Assembly: GCA_012960505.1 (NCBI GenBank)
Contig: DUBC01000016.1
Span: forward strand, 273,627-337,626
DNA length: 64,000 nt
Source of the DNA: Verrucomicrobiales bacterium
GTDB lineage: Bacteria; Verrucomicrobiota; Verrucomicrobiia; Verrucomicrobiales; DEV007
Direction of reading: 5' to 3'
Shown: positions 45,163-54,588 of the stretch, one piece after another
How positions within the stretch are numbered: position 1 is the stretch's first letter
Layout: every line of letters begins with the position of its first letter
Program-made: the position numbers and the translations under genes
Notes under the pieces: generated by a model
What the model saw: only the letters and a program-made list of their open reading frames with translations
The model's database searches: none
Told to the model about the DNA's origin: nothing

Positions 45163-48119
45163 GGAATGAAAAGAAATTCATTACTGTTGAAGATTGCGCG
45201 GCAGAGAGTTATCAGACCGTGTTGGCGAACTACCGATTCTGCGTCAGCCAGTTCGTCGGGTTGCGGGTCGCGCCCGTAGGCGAGCCAATACGCGCGGGCT
45301 ACTTGGGCCGGCACCTTCTCACCGGAATCCTCTCTAATGCGTTTTGCCAGCGCTTTGGACTCGTCGATAGTGAACTCGCTATTGAACAGGTTGAGTGCCT
45401 GGATCGGTGTCGTACTTTGCCGTCGACGTGATACGCTCTGGCCAGCGTCCGGACAATCGAACGCGCCAAAGACCGAATCAGGTTCCATTCTGATCTTGTG
45501 CGCGTAGATCATGCGGCGCAGGCCATCACCTTTAAATTTTGAAATCGGAGGGAATCCGCTGAGCCCACCGCGCGAGGAAAACAGATTGAACCCGGGGCCG
45601 CCGGTTTTTAGATTGAGTCTCCCGCTGACAGCCAACATCGCATCGCGAATACCTTCTGCTTCTAGGCGGCGGGTCGGGAATCGCCACAATAACCGGACCT
45701 CGGTGTCTTTATCGTTCGCATGGGCGACGATCTGTTCTGACTGACGGTAGGTGTCCGATAGTACGATTAAACGGTGCAAGTACTTCACTGACCAACCCGA
45801 GTGGATAAATTCCGTAGCTAACCAGTCGAGGAGCTCTGGGTGAGAAGGGTCGGCGCCGATTCGACCGAAATCATTCGCCGTTTCAACGATCCCGATTCCA
45901 AAATGTCCTTGCCAAATCCTATTGACTGCGACGCGTGCTGTGAGCGGATTCTTTGGGTTAGCGATCCAGTTGGCCAGCGCTAGGCGGCGCTTCGCTTCTG
46001 GAGCGTCCTTCGATAGGGATAAATTACCGAGTGCGCTGAGCACAGTTGGTGCGACTTCCTCTTTTGGCTGTTCTGCATCGCCACGATTTAAAATGTGAAC
46101 CGGATCAGGTTTACCAAAAATGCCTCCAAATACCGTTCTTGATTTGGAAAATTCCTTCAGCCGCGACTCAATGTTTTTTTTCTCCTGCAGCAAGGACTTA
46201 GACTTTGCTTGTTGTTCGGAATCGAGAGTAGTGATACCTGTTTGATTTATTGGCTCCTCAGGGGAGCTGCTGCAGGCCTCAATTTCGCGGAGCGCCCAGT
46301 GTTTGAACTTCCCCTCGTTTACCCACTCTAATTCGATGCCGGTGGCCCCCGGCACAGGATCGAAAACGATGGAGTAAAAGCCGTCGTGAGTAGTGTCGAG
46401 GTGCTCGATCGTGTTGCTCGTGATCACAATATTCGGCAGGGGATCGGCGTCGCCGCTGAACATCTTGACCGATAGATGGGTGACATCGGAATAGGTCCGT
46501 GCAGTGAGGTCGGCATCAGGATCGGTGGTGACGCGCACAGTGATCTGCTTCATGCGACCATTATTGTCGTTGCCGGCGATATCGTTGATGCGGATACGCG
46601 ACAGATTGTGAACTGCTCCCTCTTCGAGCGCCAGTAGGGAGCGTTGAGGAGCCGACTCGGAGCCAGAATTTGTCGTGAAGGTCATCGTCCCGATATCGCC
46701 GTCGAACGCATTTTCAAACACGTTATTTCCAGTGCGTCCGGGGCCGGGGTCGACGATGCCGTTGACGATATTAATCACTGAGCGTCGGTCAGTCGAGTCT
46801 GCCACTACTTGCCAATTTTCCGAATCATCAGTCACCTCGATCACATATTCGAGTGCCAGCCTGTCGGTATACTTGCCGTCGCGGTCCCGTGCCCAGGCTA
46901 TGCGATCGATAGTGTGTTCGGTAGGGAATTCGAGTATTACCCAACCGGTCTTCTCACTACACATCCAGCTGTGAGTGTTGCCAAATTTCCCGTCATTGAT
47001 GAACTCGAGTTGGTGTCGGTTTGCTTCCACTTTGCTGCCTGAGGCGCTCCGAGCCACGTCAAGCGATGCGAGAGCGATGTTATTGCCCTGTGAGTCGAAG
47101 ACTTCCAGTTCGTCAATGCAAGGTTCGTAGAGATTTGTCTTTTGGATAGTGAACCGAACTTTCCGTGCCTTCACTGGAGCGAACCTTTCGACGTTTAGTA
47201 AGGCGTTGACTGGCGGGCGTTCCACGCCGGATCGGGCGAGAGGTACGAGACCGGCCACAGCACGATCGATTTCACGTACACGGGATTTGAGCTCTTCTTT
47301 CTGCTTGTTTAAGGCTTCTGATTCGGGCGATTGGATTGGACGGTCGCCGTAGGACACTCCGGCGAAGAACGCCTGCATGGAGTAGTAATCCTTTGCCGAG
47401 ATAGCATCAAATTTGTGATTGTGACAGCGAGCACAACCAACGCTGAGCCCAAGAAATGCCTCGCTAGTGTTGATGACAATCTCACCTAACTCATCTTGGC
47501 GCGCGAGGCGCATCGATGCAGCATCTTTGCCAATCTGGCCTGGCAACAGGCGTGCTGCCGTCACTAGAAACCCGGTCCCGGCATCTTTGCGGAACTGATC
47601 TCCCGCCAGTTGCTCACGGATGAATTGGTCGAAGGGTGTATCATTGTTGAAGGCTGCGATTACGTAGTCCCGGTATGGCCACGCGTTTGGGCGCGGAGTA
47701 TTAACTTCGAATCCGTGGGTATCCGCATAGCGCACCACATCGAGCCAGTGTTGGGCCCACCGCTCCCCATATCGTGGCGAAGCGAGCAGTTGATTAACGA
47801 CGCGTTCGTGTCCTCCGGAATCAGTGTCGGTGAGAAATGCCGTTACCTGTTCCGGTGATGGTGGAAGCCCGATCAAGTCAAAGTAGACACGCCGGATCCA
47901 TGTTAGGCGATCTGCGGCCGGCGACATAGTTAAACCATTATCTATTAGTTTCTTTTCAATAAACGCGTCAATGTTCTGGTCGGCTTTAAACTGGGCGAGA
48001 GGTTTAAAAGACCAGTGATCAGTGCGGTCTTCCGGCTTCGCAAGATCGACCCCATCTGGGGCACCGAGCGTCCAGCCGATCGTCAATAGGACGGACGCAA
48101 ATGTTAGTTGAAGTCTCAC
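45159..48119 (-). CDS. DUF1549/DUF1553 protein with central discoidin-like domain
   Basis: This 986-residue secreted protein starts with GTG at 48119 and a signal peptide ([17 protein letters not shown]). DUF1549 comes first ([40 protein letters not shown]), with a haem-like [10 protein letters not shown] at its end. A region resembling F5/8 discoidin folds follows ([32 protein letters not shown] strand). DUF1553 ends it ([39 protein letters not shown]). No separate PSCyt1 cytochrome domain is seen. Its stop overlaps the DUF1501 start by four bases, the classic pair. The pair forms a G+C-rich segment between two tRNA-Ser sequences. Confidence 0.92.
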   Translation of the reverse strand: MRLQLTFASVLLTIGWTLGAPDGVDLAKPEDRTDHWSFKPLAQFKADQNIDAFIEKKLIDNGLTMSPAADRLTWIRRVYFDLIGLPPSPEQVTAFLTDTDSGGHERVVNQLLASPRYGERWAQHWLDVVRYADTHGFEVNTPRPNAWPYRDYVIAAFNNDTPFDQFIREQLAGDQFRKDAGTGFLVTAARLLPGQIGKDAASMRLARQDELGEIVINTSEAFLGLSVGCARCHNHKFDAISAKDYYSMQAFFAGVSYGDRPIQSPESEALNKQKEELKSRVREIDRAVAGLVPLARSGVERPPVNALLNVERFAPVKARKVRFTIQKTNLYEPCIDELEVFDSQGNNIALASLDVARSASGSKVEANRHQLEFINDGKFGNTHSWMCSEKTGWVILEFPTEHTIDRIAWARDRDGKYTDRLALEYVIEVTDDSENWQVVADSTDRRSVINIVNGIVDPGPGRTGNNVFENAFDGDIGTMTFTTNSGSESAPQRSLLALEEGAVHNLSRIRINDIAGNDNNGRMKQITVRVTTDPDADLTARTYSDVTHLSVKMFSGDADPLPNIVITSNTIEHLDTTHDGFYSIVFDPVPGATGIELEWVNEGKFKHWALREIEACSSSPEEPINQTGITTLDSEQQAKSKSLLQEKKNIESRLKEFSKSRTVFGGIFGKPDPVHILNRGDAEQPKEEVAPTVLSALGNLSLSKDAPEAKRRLALANWIANPKNPLTARVAVNRIWQGHFGIGIVETANDFGRIGADPSHPELLDWLATEFIHSGWSVKYLHRLIVLSDTYRQSEQIVAHANDKDTEVRLLWRFPTRRLEAEGIRDAMLAVSGRLNLKTGGPGFNLFSSRGGLSGFPPISKFKGDGLRRMIYAHKIRMEPDSVFGAFDCPDAGQSVSRRRQSTTPIQALNLFNSEFTIDESKALAKRIREDSGEKVPAQVARAYWLAYGRDPQPDELADAESVVRQHGLITLCRAIFNSNEFLFIP

Positions 48120-48185
48120 CTAGGATTAAAGGTAGGTATGTCCGTTCTTTTTGAAAAGTTCTGTTTTCATCAAACTCTATAAAAA

Positions 48186-48277
48186 TGGCGGAAGGGGTGG
48201 GATTTGAACCCACGGTAGAGTTGCCCCTACACTTGATTTCGAATCAAGCGCCTTAAACCAAGCTCAGCCACCCTTCC
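48186..48277 (-). tRNA. tRNA-Ser(CGA)
   Basis: On the minus strand the acceptor GGAAGGG (48277-48271) pairs with CCCTTCC (48196-48190), followed by G and an encoded CCA (48188-48186). The anticodon stem CTTGA/TCAAG carries loop TTCGAAA, anticodon CGA, which reads UCG codons. The long variable arm marks it as class II, and the T arm is GTGGG-TTCAAAT-CCCAC. It is intact in every arm. Confidence 0.95.
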
Positions 48278-48377
48278 TTTTGATTTTTGCTCTGTAAAAA
48301 TAGAGTGTTGAAGAATAATCTCTTCACTTTTGAAAGCAACCCTCAATCTCTGTAATACTCTATCGATCTCCCGTCAC

Positions 48378-49178
48378 CTAACTGGTGGGCGTGGCATTAA
48401 TCGTGTAGTAGAGGACCTTTCCGGTGGCGTCCTCGGTCGTCTTGGAAACGGAATTTTGTACTCCGATCACTTTCCCTTCGACATTTAACACCGGCCCGCC
48501 ACTCATCCCACCGACCGGAGGGAAACCTGCCAACGGCTTGAGCTTTATCGCCTCCGGATCGGAAACGGTGGCCACCACCAAGAGCGGCGAGAGTTTGCTC
48601 ACCGGAACCCTCTTCGTCTCGTTGCCCTGATGAAACGATCTCAATCTCCCTTTTTCGTCGAGACCCAATCGTGCGGGATAGCCAAAGAAGGCCACAATCT
48701 GATTTGACGTCGCCTTCCCCATCACCACGGGTGATTTCATTGCCATCTCCTGACTCTCTTTCCCCGTGATCTGCAGCATGGTCCAATCCTTCTCCCCCTC
48801 CTTGATGACCTCTGCAGGAAAACCCCGTCCGTCCGTCGTGGTGAGGAGAATCTGCTTCTTCCCCTCCTTGGCTTTCTCATTCAGAACATGTTTTGCCGTG
48901 AGGACCCGTCCGCCTTTCAAAATGATTCCCGTACCGTGATTCGAGCTGTAGCCGTTCTTCACATACGAGTGCCTTACTTCGATCCGCACGATCCAGGGAA
49001 TGACGGATTCAAGCCTCTTGGAAAACTCCGGCGCATGCTTCTCCAAATATTCCTCACTCAAGGCACTCCCTCGTTCATAGACCAGATTCCGATCCACAAA
49101 CCATTGCTTTTCCTCTCCCCCCGAGTGCCCTATTCCGAGAGAGAATGCTGCCAAGCCCACGAAGATTCCAAATTTCAT
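48378..49178 (-). CDS. Secreted trypsin-like serine protease
   Basis: This 266-residue protein has a short signal peptide (IFVGLAAFSLGIGHSGG). The chymotrypsin-fold triad is His in LTAKHVL, Asp in KDWTMLQI and Ser in VGGMSGGPVLN. No PDZ domain follows, so it is a stand-alone trypsin-like (S1B/S1-6-type) protease, unlike the HtrA homologue at 2.6-3.7 kb. It stands between the tRNA-Ser gene and the G+C-rich oxidoreductase operon. Base composition is intermediate between core and island. Confidence 0.82.
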   Translation of the reverse strand: MKFGIFVGLAAFSLGIGHSGGEEKQWFVDRNLVYERGSALSEEYLEKHAPEFSKRLESVIPWIVRIEVRHSYVKNGYSSNHGTGIILKGGRVLTAKHVLNEKAKEGKKQILLTTTDGRGFPAEVIKEGEKDWTMLQITGKESQEMAMKSPVVMGKATSNQIVAFFGYPARLGLDEKGRLRSFHQGNETKRVPVSKLSPLLVVATVSDPEAIKLKPLAGFPPVGGMSGGPVLNVEGKVIGVQNSVSKTTEDATGKVLYYTINATPTS

Positions 49179-49423
49179 TGTCCTTCCAAGCTAGCGGGCC
49201 ACTTGTGACCGTCAAGCGTCGAGACAGAAGACCTCCGCCAGCCTGTCTCGAATGCGAGGGTGATCTGGCCCCCTAAACTGGGCCATTCCCAAGAGCGCGA
49301 TCAAGTCGCGCCAGGTTCTCGACCAGAGCATCATGCCGGGGGGACTTCTCGACACGCTGCCGGAGCAGGAGGTGGTGATTCTGGGCATGTCGTCCTGTCT
49401 AGCAGGTGACGTCACTCCGGTCG

Positions 49424-50929
49424 TCAACCTTTCGGTATCTGGTTCAAGGTGTAGTAGGCGCGGCCGTGCTCCAGCTTCCTTCCCTTGCGATCGGTGAGAT
49501 GCTTGATTTGTAGTTCGTGGACGTAATACGCAGCCCGGTCTGCCACGTCGATCCGCACCGATTTCCCATCGTCACCCCAGGTCGTTCCAGAAACGGGCAG
49601 GGGTTTCTTGAGAATCTCATCGCCTCCATACTTCGAGGAGTACTGGTAGGTGAATCGTTCGAAGGAAAAGGAGCCCTCTTTTACGCTGGCCAAATCGACC
49701 GGCTCGGTGAAGGAGACATGGAAGCCGGTTGGGGTGGCTCTCATCTCGTGAATGGCGAACGGATTGTCGCCGTTGTATTCGATCCGCATCAAGCCGTAGG
49801 ATCGATTGCCGAGCGAGGACCAGCCGCGGTTGGACAGGCCGACAAATAGCGAACCGTCCTCGGCGAACAGCAGGCGCAGGACCGCGGAGGGAAAACCGGA
49901 GAGGAACGGGAAGCAGGCCCCCTGGTATTCCCCATTCACCTTTTCGAGGAACACCCGGTTGATCGCGGAATTGGTGAACTCACCAACCAGCAGTTGTCCC
50001 TCGAAGGGGCCGAACTTGTTCCCCGTCTTGATCAACTGGATGTCCGTCGCTGATCTGCCCATCTTGTTGTAGGGCAGCCAGACCGCCGGCGGGACGAACT
50101 CGGGGCAACTCTCGAGCGCCTTGGGGTAGGGTTGGTTCGCCTTGGGGACGCTGGTCAGTTGAAAGGGTGCGCCCTTTTCCTTGAGGGTTCCCAGCGATTC
50201 CTGGTTGCCATAAAAGACACCTGATCGGAGGTGATAGATGGGAGTGGCCGGGATCCAAGTTCCTTGCTGGTCGGAGAAAAAGAGGTCTCCCTCGAGGTTG
50301 GGGCCGAGGCCGCAGGGCGAGCGCATTCCGAAACAACGCGGCTCGAATTGCCCATCGGCGCCGATGGTGCCACCCCATCCCCGCCATCCGGTTTTATTGT
50401 TGGTGAACTTTCCCATACCCAAGTTGAGGGTGACCCAGCGTTTTCCCTCGCCATCTTCTTCCGGTCCGTAGGTGTAGGCGTGATAGTTTCCTGAAACGTT
50501 CCAGCCATCGCATTCCGTGAGGTAGGCGTCGGCCACCAGGTCGCCGTCCCGATCGACCAGGCGGGTGATTTCGGCTCGCTGCCCGACGAGCAGATCTTCC
50601 CCGGAGACGAGTAATCCGAGCGGTTCGTGCAGTCCCGAGGCGAAGCGGTGATAGGTGACCTTGGCGGGATCGCTGCCCAGTGTGTTGTCGAGCAGCCAGA
50701 TGTCCCCCTTGCGGATCGAGACCGCGAGGCGATCCCGGTACCAGGCCATGCCACTGACCTCGAGGGGAAGGCCCTTGCCCGGGGTCCATTGCTCGGATCG
50801 GGAAGTCGTCGGAGAACTCGCGGTCAGGATTTCAATACGTTTGTAGGACTGGCTTTCACCGGCGAGCCCGAGGGCCGGGACGGCGAACGCGCAGAGAGCG
50901 ACGAGAAGGCAAGACGGGGGTTTTACCAT
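49424..50929 (-). CDS. Secreted sorbosone/glucose dehydrogenase-like beta-propeller
   Basis: This 501-residue protein has a signal peptide (LLVALCAFAVPALGLA). The propeller has repeated blades such as VSGMAWYRDRLAVSIRKGDI, GLHEPLGLLVSGEDLLVGQR and AEITRLVDRDGDLVAD, written in parts. Verrucomicrobial and planctomycete relatives are annotated as PQQ-type or 'membrane-bound dehydrogenase' domain proteins. Its start overlaps the end of the cytochrome gene by seven bases, which suggests that electrons from the sugar it oxidises pass to that multihaem cytochrome. The quinone cofactor is not proven by sequence. Confidence 0.8.
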   Translation of the reverse strand: MVKPPSCLLVALCAFAVPALGLAGESQSYKRIEILTASSPTTSRSEQWTPGKGLPLEVSGMAWYRDRLAVSIRKGDIWLLDNTLGSDPAKVTYHRFASGLHEPLGLLVSGEDLLVGQRAEITRLVDRDGDLVADAYLTECDGWNVSGNYHAYTYGPEEDGEGKRWVTLNLGMGKFTNNKTGWRGWGGTIGADGQFEPRCFGMRSPCGLGPNLEGDLFFSDQQGTWIPATPIYHLRSGVFYGNQESLGTLKEKGAPFQLTSVPKANQPYPKALESCPEFVPPAVWLPYNKMGRSATDIQLIKTGNKFGPFEGQLLVGEFTNSAINRVFLEKVNGEYQGACFPFLSGFPSAVLRLLFAEDGSLFVGLSNRGWSSLGNRSYGLMRIEYNGDNPFAIHEMRATPTGFHVSFTEPVDLASVKEGSFSFERFTYQYSSKYGGDEILKKPLPVSGTTWGDDGKSVRIDVADRAAYYVHELQIKHLTDRKGRKLEHGRAYYTLNQIPKG

Positions 50930-52995
50930 GAGTAGACGAAGGTTTTTTTGCGGGGAGAATCGGTCGCGGTTTTGACCTTCAGTCCCTTCGGATGGGCTAC
51001 GGGCGGCAGGGGTGACTTTTCCGAGGTGAGGGAGCGGATCAGTTTGCTACCCTCGACCCGGTAGGTCTCGGTGAATCGATGGCCGGCGTGCTGGAGTTGG
51101 AAGATGGGATTGCCGGCTTTATCCAGTTCGTAGCCGCGGAACCGGTTTGGCGATGGGGGAGGCCCGAACTCGAGCGCATCCTTGCCGAGCGGTTTCTGGA
51201 ACTCCGCCTTGCGCAGGAACCAGGTTTCGTAGGCATCGAAGAACCGTCCGCGCCAGACGCGGGCGGGATGACCGCGGTCGCCATTGAAGGCGACGTGGAT
51301 TCCACCGGGAAAGCCGACGAGGATGGCGCGCCCTCCGGCCTTTTCGAAGAAGGCCCGCTGCACGATCGGGCGGTCGCTTGGAACCAACTCGTATTGCCCG
51401 TTCTTTTCGACGTAGCCCTTTGGCACCTCCTTGCCTTCCTGGATGTAAGTCCAGATCGCCGCGATCTGCTTTTCGGTATCGCCACCGAGAATGTCTGGCA
51501 CGGTCGATTGGCCGCCGGGCCACAGGGGCGGCATCAGGGTTCCGGGACGGTAGCTGGATGGGTTGAGCAGGTACTCGCGAAACCAGCTGGGGCGGAGTCG
51601 GTGGTCGAGATCGCTAAGGTCGGGGCCGGGGATCCCAGGAGACGGTTTGTCTCCCCAGTTGTGGCACGCCGCGCAGTTTACCCCGCCGTGCGTCCCGAGT
51701 AGTTGGTGCCCCGCTGCGAGGTCCGCTTTATTCGAGACAAGGGCGGGAGCGTCGGGGCGATGGTCGACCGCGGTGAACAGCTTGGCCAAGGTGGCCGCGT
51801 GAGCGGGATAGCCGGGCATGGCCGTCTTCAGGTAGGGGCGAACTCGGTGGCGCCCCTGAAACACGCCGGTCATCCAATCTTCTTTCAGTTTGTGTCCAAT
51901 CCCGGTCAAGGGCGGAGGCAGCCGCCCGGAGTCGCCGAGGCTTTCCTCGCCGACGAAGAAAGGATCGGTCTCGGGGACCGGTCCTCCCTTGTTATCCCGC
52001 TTGTGGCAGGCATAGCAATTCATCGCCATGAGAGTGAGATCGACGGCTTCCTCCGGCGCGGGTTTGGCCGGTTTTTCCACGAGGTAAGCGACGAGCGAAG
52101 CACGCTGATTCTCGGTCAGTTGGTAGGATGGAATTCCGGGATGACTCCCCGCATCGAGGCAATTGGATGATTTCACGTTCTTGGATTTGTCCAAGTTGAC
52201 CTTGGGATACGCTTGCTTCCCGGGAACGTCGTGGCAGGCGTGACAGGACTGGCCGAAAAAGAGATTCCGCCCGGCATCGATCTTTTCCTTGGACGCCTTG
52301 GGCCAGGGGGCGACGCGCGGGGCATCCCGGGGATCGCTCGATTGGTAGTCGAGGAGATGCGCCGCGAGATCGAAAGCGTCCTGCGCGTCAAGTGCGAAGT
52401 GGGGCATGCGCCCGTCGCCGCGGAAGTCGGAGATGTGGGTGAGAAAATGCTGGAGTTCGAGGAGGCCGGTCTTGGCTGCCAGGTCAGGAAAGGCAACTAC
52501 CCCTTCGGCGATGGCGTCGACCGGCCCGTGCGGCCCGCGGTAGTCGGGAGTCGGCGCATGGCACGCGACACATCCCATTTCGTGATAGAGGGCACTGCCG
52601 CGTTCCGCGTTGGCATGGCGGGGCGGCTTCAACCTGGCAGGCTTGCCGAGGGAACCAAGAAAGGCCACCAAGGCCTCGGTCTCCAACTTGGAGAGATCAT
52701 GAGTCATCTTGGGCATCGGCGATCCCGGCCGGGCAGCTTGGGGATCGCGCAGAAAGGCGATGACCCAGTCGCGTTGCACCCGCGAGGAGAGAGCGTCGAG
52801 GGAAGGGCCGCTCCGTTCGATCCGCACGGGCGACTTTCCATGGCAGTTGGCGCAACCCAACTCGGAATAGAGCAGCGCACCGCCACGGGAAGAGATTTTT
52901 TCGGCATGGAACCTCTGGTAGCCCGGCACCAGCGATTCCGCCTGGAGTTCGCCCAGGATACCGAGGCAGCCGAGCGCGATGAGAAAGCGAATCAT
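50923..52995 (-). CDS. Secreted pentahaem cytochrome c
   Basis: This 690-residue protein has a signal peptide (LIALGCLGILGELQA) and five CxxCH haem sites: CANCH, CVACH, CHACH, CYACH and CAACH. These are spread through repeated cytochrome c modules, each with a later Met (for example SPMPKMTHDL, DGRMPHFALD, LMPPLWPGG) as the likely sixth ligand. A C-terminal domain without haem follows (residues about 540-690; GRAILVGFPGGIHVAFNGDR). It probably carries electrons from the adjacent sorbosone-dehydrogenase-like protein. It overlaps both neighbours by a few bases, so the three genes are one operon. Confidence 0.9.
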   Translation of the reverse strand: MIRFLIALGCLGILGELQAESLVPGYQRFHAEKISSRGGALLYSELGCANCHGKSPVRIERSGPSLDALSSRVQRDWVIAFLRDPQAARPGSPMPKMTHDLSKLETEALVAFLGSLGKPARLKPPRHANAERGSALYHEMGCVACHAPTPDYRGPHGPVDAIAEGVVAFPDLAAKTGLLELQHFLTHISDFRGDGRMPHFALDAQDAFDLAAHLLDYQSSDPRDAPRVAPWPKASKEKIDAGRNLFFGQSCHACHDVPGKQAYPKVNLDKSKNVKSSNCLDAGSHPGIPSYQLTENQRASLVAYLVEKPAKPAPEEAVDLTLMAMNCYACHKRDNKGGPVPETDPFFVGEESLGDSGRLPPPLTGIGHKLKEDWMTGVFQGRHRVRPYLKTAMPGYPAHAATLAKLFTAVDHRPDAPALVSNKADLAAGHQLLGTHGGVNCAACHNWGDKPSPGIPGPDLSDLDHRLRPSWFREYLLNPSSYRPGTLMPPLWPGGQSTVPDILGGDTEKQIAAIWTYIQEGKEVPKGYVEKNGQYELVPSDRPIVQRAFFEKAGGRAILVGFPGGIHVAFNGDRGHPARVWRGRFFDAYETWFLRKAEFQKPLGKDALEFGPPPSPNRFRGYELDKAGNPIFQLQHAGHRFTETYRVEGSKLIRSLTSEKSPLPPVAHPKGLKVKTATDSPRKKTFVYSW

Positions 52996-53906
52996 ATCTT
53001 GGTAAGGCAGTCGGTGAGATACTCCCGGGAGTGATTGATCACCTGGGTGATCTCGGCGGCGGTTGGGAGAATGGGAGTCCCGCGCGGGGTCGGGTGCATG
53101 AAGATCTCCGCGTAGCCGTCGAACTTGATATCCCGCAGCGCGGTGAGGATGGGCACATAGTCGAGCGAACCGAAACCGGGCATCTGCTTGAACTCGGCGA
53201 CTTTCACCATGGATTTCTTCGACGAAGGGTGGTGCTCCTGGAAATAAATGAATGGAATGTTTTCCTTTCCGCCCTCCCGGATCAGCTTCGGGATTTCGTC
53301 GATCGCGTCGTACAAATGATGGGGGGCGAAGGCAATGCCGACGTGCGACGAGGGGTTGAGTTCGCAGAAGTAGCGGATCGAATCGGGAGACGACAGCATC
53401 GCGTTCTTGTGATTCTCGATCGCCATGGTGACGCCCAGTTCCTCGGCCAGCTCGTAGTGGGGTTTCAGCTTCTCGAAGAAGGCTTTCACCTGCCGCTTCG
53501 CCTCCTGGCCGACCGGATCGCGTGGCCCCATGGAGCCGGATCCGCAGACCGTCATCTCACCTCCGAGGGATTTGACCCAACGCAATTCCTTGTCCTGCCG
53601 GAACGGTCCCAGCGGATAACAGGTCGAGACGCACATCCGGGTGCCGCTGTCCTTGAGCAATATGCGGCAGGCATCGTCCCCCATCTTCTCGATCTGCTCG
53701 CGATGGGTGGCGTGTGTTTTTCGCCAGATATCGATCCCGACGCTGCCGGTTTTAGCGACTTCGGGGAGGACGCTGGCGAGGAGTAAGTCGCCATACATCG
53801 CCGAAGAAAGGACGTAGCGGGGCTGCCAGCCGATCCCCTCGGCAAGTGCCGGCCGGGGAGCGAGTAGGGAGCCTCCAAGAATAAATAGTGAATGTCTGCG
53901 GTTCAT
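52992..53906 (-). CDS. Xylose-isomerase-like TIM-barrel protein, exported
   Basis: From the ATG at 53906 the protein has 304 residues; a longer upstream frame is artefactual. It begins NRRHSLFILGGSLLAPRPAL, a twin-arginine-like leader ending in AEG. The barrel is of the sugar-phosphate isomerase/epimerase (AP endonuclease 2) family, with metal-type residues in MAIENHKN, VGIAFAPHH, FIYFQEHHPS and YAEIFMHP. Relatives in this phylum are exported and may epimerise or cleave 3-keto or other sugar derivatives. It overlaps the cytochrome gene by four bases and is the first complete gene of the operon. Confidence 0.82.
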   Translation of the reverse strand: MNRRHSLFILGGSLLAPRPALAEGIGWQPRYVLSSAMYGDLLLASVLPEVAKTGSVGIDIWRKTHATHREQIEKMGDDACRILLKDSGTRMCVSTCYPLGPFRQDKELRWVKSLGGEMTVCGSGSMGPRDPVGQEAKRQVKAFFEKLKPHYELAEELGVTMAIENHKNAMLSSPDSIRYFCELNPSSHVGIAFAPHHLYDAIDEIPKLIREGGKENIPFIYFQEHHPSSKKSMVKVAEFKQMPGFGSLDYVPILTALRDIKFDGYAEIFMHPTPRGTPILPTAAEITQVINHSREYLTDCLTKI

Positions 53907-53923
53907 GGTTGCTGGGTATTGGT

Positions 53924-54073
53924 TCAAGATTGGACGGATTCTTCGAGCATCTTGATCCACGGCCCGAGGTAGTATCCGTTGTCGTGATAGGTCCGTCCGG
54001 AAACGAGGTTGCCGTCGATGACGCAAGCTTCATCCTCGTAGATCCCGCCGCAGACAAACGGCCAGCGCCATTT
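53924..54073 (-). pseudogene. C-terminal fragment of a DJ-1/PfpI-family gene
   Basis: The minus strand encodes WRWPFVCGGIYEDEACVIDG and NLVSGRTYHDNGYYLGPWIK before a TGA, the end of a DJ-1/PfpI amidotransferase-like fold (the family's VVDGNLVTSR region). The first two thirds, including the nucleophile Cys, are missing. It stops 18 bases before the TIM-barrel gene, so it was probably the first gene of that operon before truncation. The break at about 54073 joins it to an integrase fragment. Confidence 0.7.
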
Positions 54074-54228
54074 TTATGACCGGTTTCCTCTGCTTCGAAT
54101 CCCTCAGCGATCCGACGCGCTTCGCGCTTGGACTTTGTGCCGGTTGTTCGGGACACGCGTTTGCCATCTCGATCGTGATACCGTGCTCTCCAGATTGGGG
54201 AGTTCGCGTTCTTGAATAGCGTGGACAT
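54074..54228 (-). pseudogene. N-terminal fragment of a tyrosine-type integrase
   Basis: An ATG at 54228 gives MSTLFKNANSPIWRARYHDR, then DGKRVSRTTGTKSKREARRI and AEGFEAEE. This is the arm-binding N-terminal domain of tyrosine recombinases (WxARYHDRDGKRV...T.TKSKREAxRIA). After about 50 codons it runs out of frame into the DJ-1/PfpI fragment, and no catalytic domain follows. It is a relic of an integrative element, close to a tRNA 3' fragment that would suit as its attachment site. Confidence 0.7.
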
Positions 54229-54234
54229 TTAGGA

Positions 54235-54292
54235 GGTGTGAACACTAGTGTGAACAGTATGAACACGAATGCACGCGAATAGTGTTCACACC
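54235..54292. repeat. Inverted and direct GTGTGAACA repeats beside the integrase relic
   Basis: GGTGTGAACACTA (54235-54247) and TAGTGTTCACACC (54280-54292) form a perfect 13-base inverted repeat. Within it GTGTGAACA also occurs as direct copies at 54236 and 54248, one helical turn plus two bases apart. This is the style of integrase or excisionase arm-binding sites. No protein binding can be shown from sequence. Confidence 0.55.
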
Positions 54293-54320
54293 AACGTTTT
54301 AAATCATGGAAAATAGAGGT

Positions 54321-54364
54321 TTTAGACCTATAGGTCGTTGGTTCGAATCCAACCGCAGGAGCCA
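54321..54364 (+). pseudogene. 3' fragment of a class I tRNA gene (T arm, acceptor, CCA)
   Basis: The + strand reads a T arm GTTGG-TTCGAAT-CCAAC (54337-54353), acceptor 3' strand CGCAGGA, discriminator G and CCA (54362-54364), preceded by a 5-base variable loop AGGTC and CCTAT. The complementary acceptor 5' strand (TCCTGCG) and D arm are absent upstream. It fits a tRNA 3' end used as an attachment site and left after integration. The amino-acid identity cannot be assigned. Confidence 0.65.
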
Positions 54365-54588
54365 CTTACTGGGATTTGACTATCCACGTCAGATTGCATC
54401 AAAACCTTCCTTTGGCTCTTATACTCCAGCGACTCATACCCTTCCTTACGTAATTTCCATGTGTCAGGCTGAGACAGGTTTTGAGCGCCTAGGAATAATT
54501 TAGGTGAGTAAATGAGCGTCTTTTGCAGGAGGCAGGAGGCAGGAGGCAGGAGGCAGGTAAGCGAAGGATTCGCCGAGCTAGTTGAGGC
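54365..54588. repeat. Intergenic debris with a 7-bp tandem repeat
   Basis: No gene is supported here. At 54525-54557 the unit GCAGGAG is repeated four times, then partially. It lies just after the end of the transglutaminase-like gene, which is on the other strand. The rest shows no hairpin or coding signal that I trust. Confidence 0.7.

Noticed and set aside
43622..48277. The two tRNA-Ser sequences as exact attL and attR of one element
   Set aside because: They differ at many positions, and the remnant's variable arm and anticodon-like bases suggest another isoacceptor. Kept only as a possible island boundary.
49212..49427. 71-codon minus-strand ORF
   Set aside because: No family, no ribosome-binding site, and odd composition. 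It looks like non-coding or decayed sequence between two real genes.
50155..52500. Several ORFs above 100 codons on both strands over the propeller and cytochrome genes
   Set aside because: Same composition effect. Haem motifs and the signal peptides lie in the chosen frame only.
54030..54365. Minus-strand ORF beginning APAVGFEPTTYRS
   Set aside because: This is the antisense translation of a tRNA T arm, a common false gene. The DNA is better read as a tRNA fragment plus an integrase relic.
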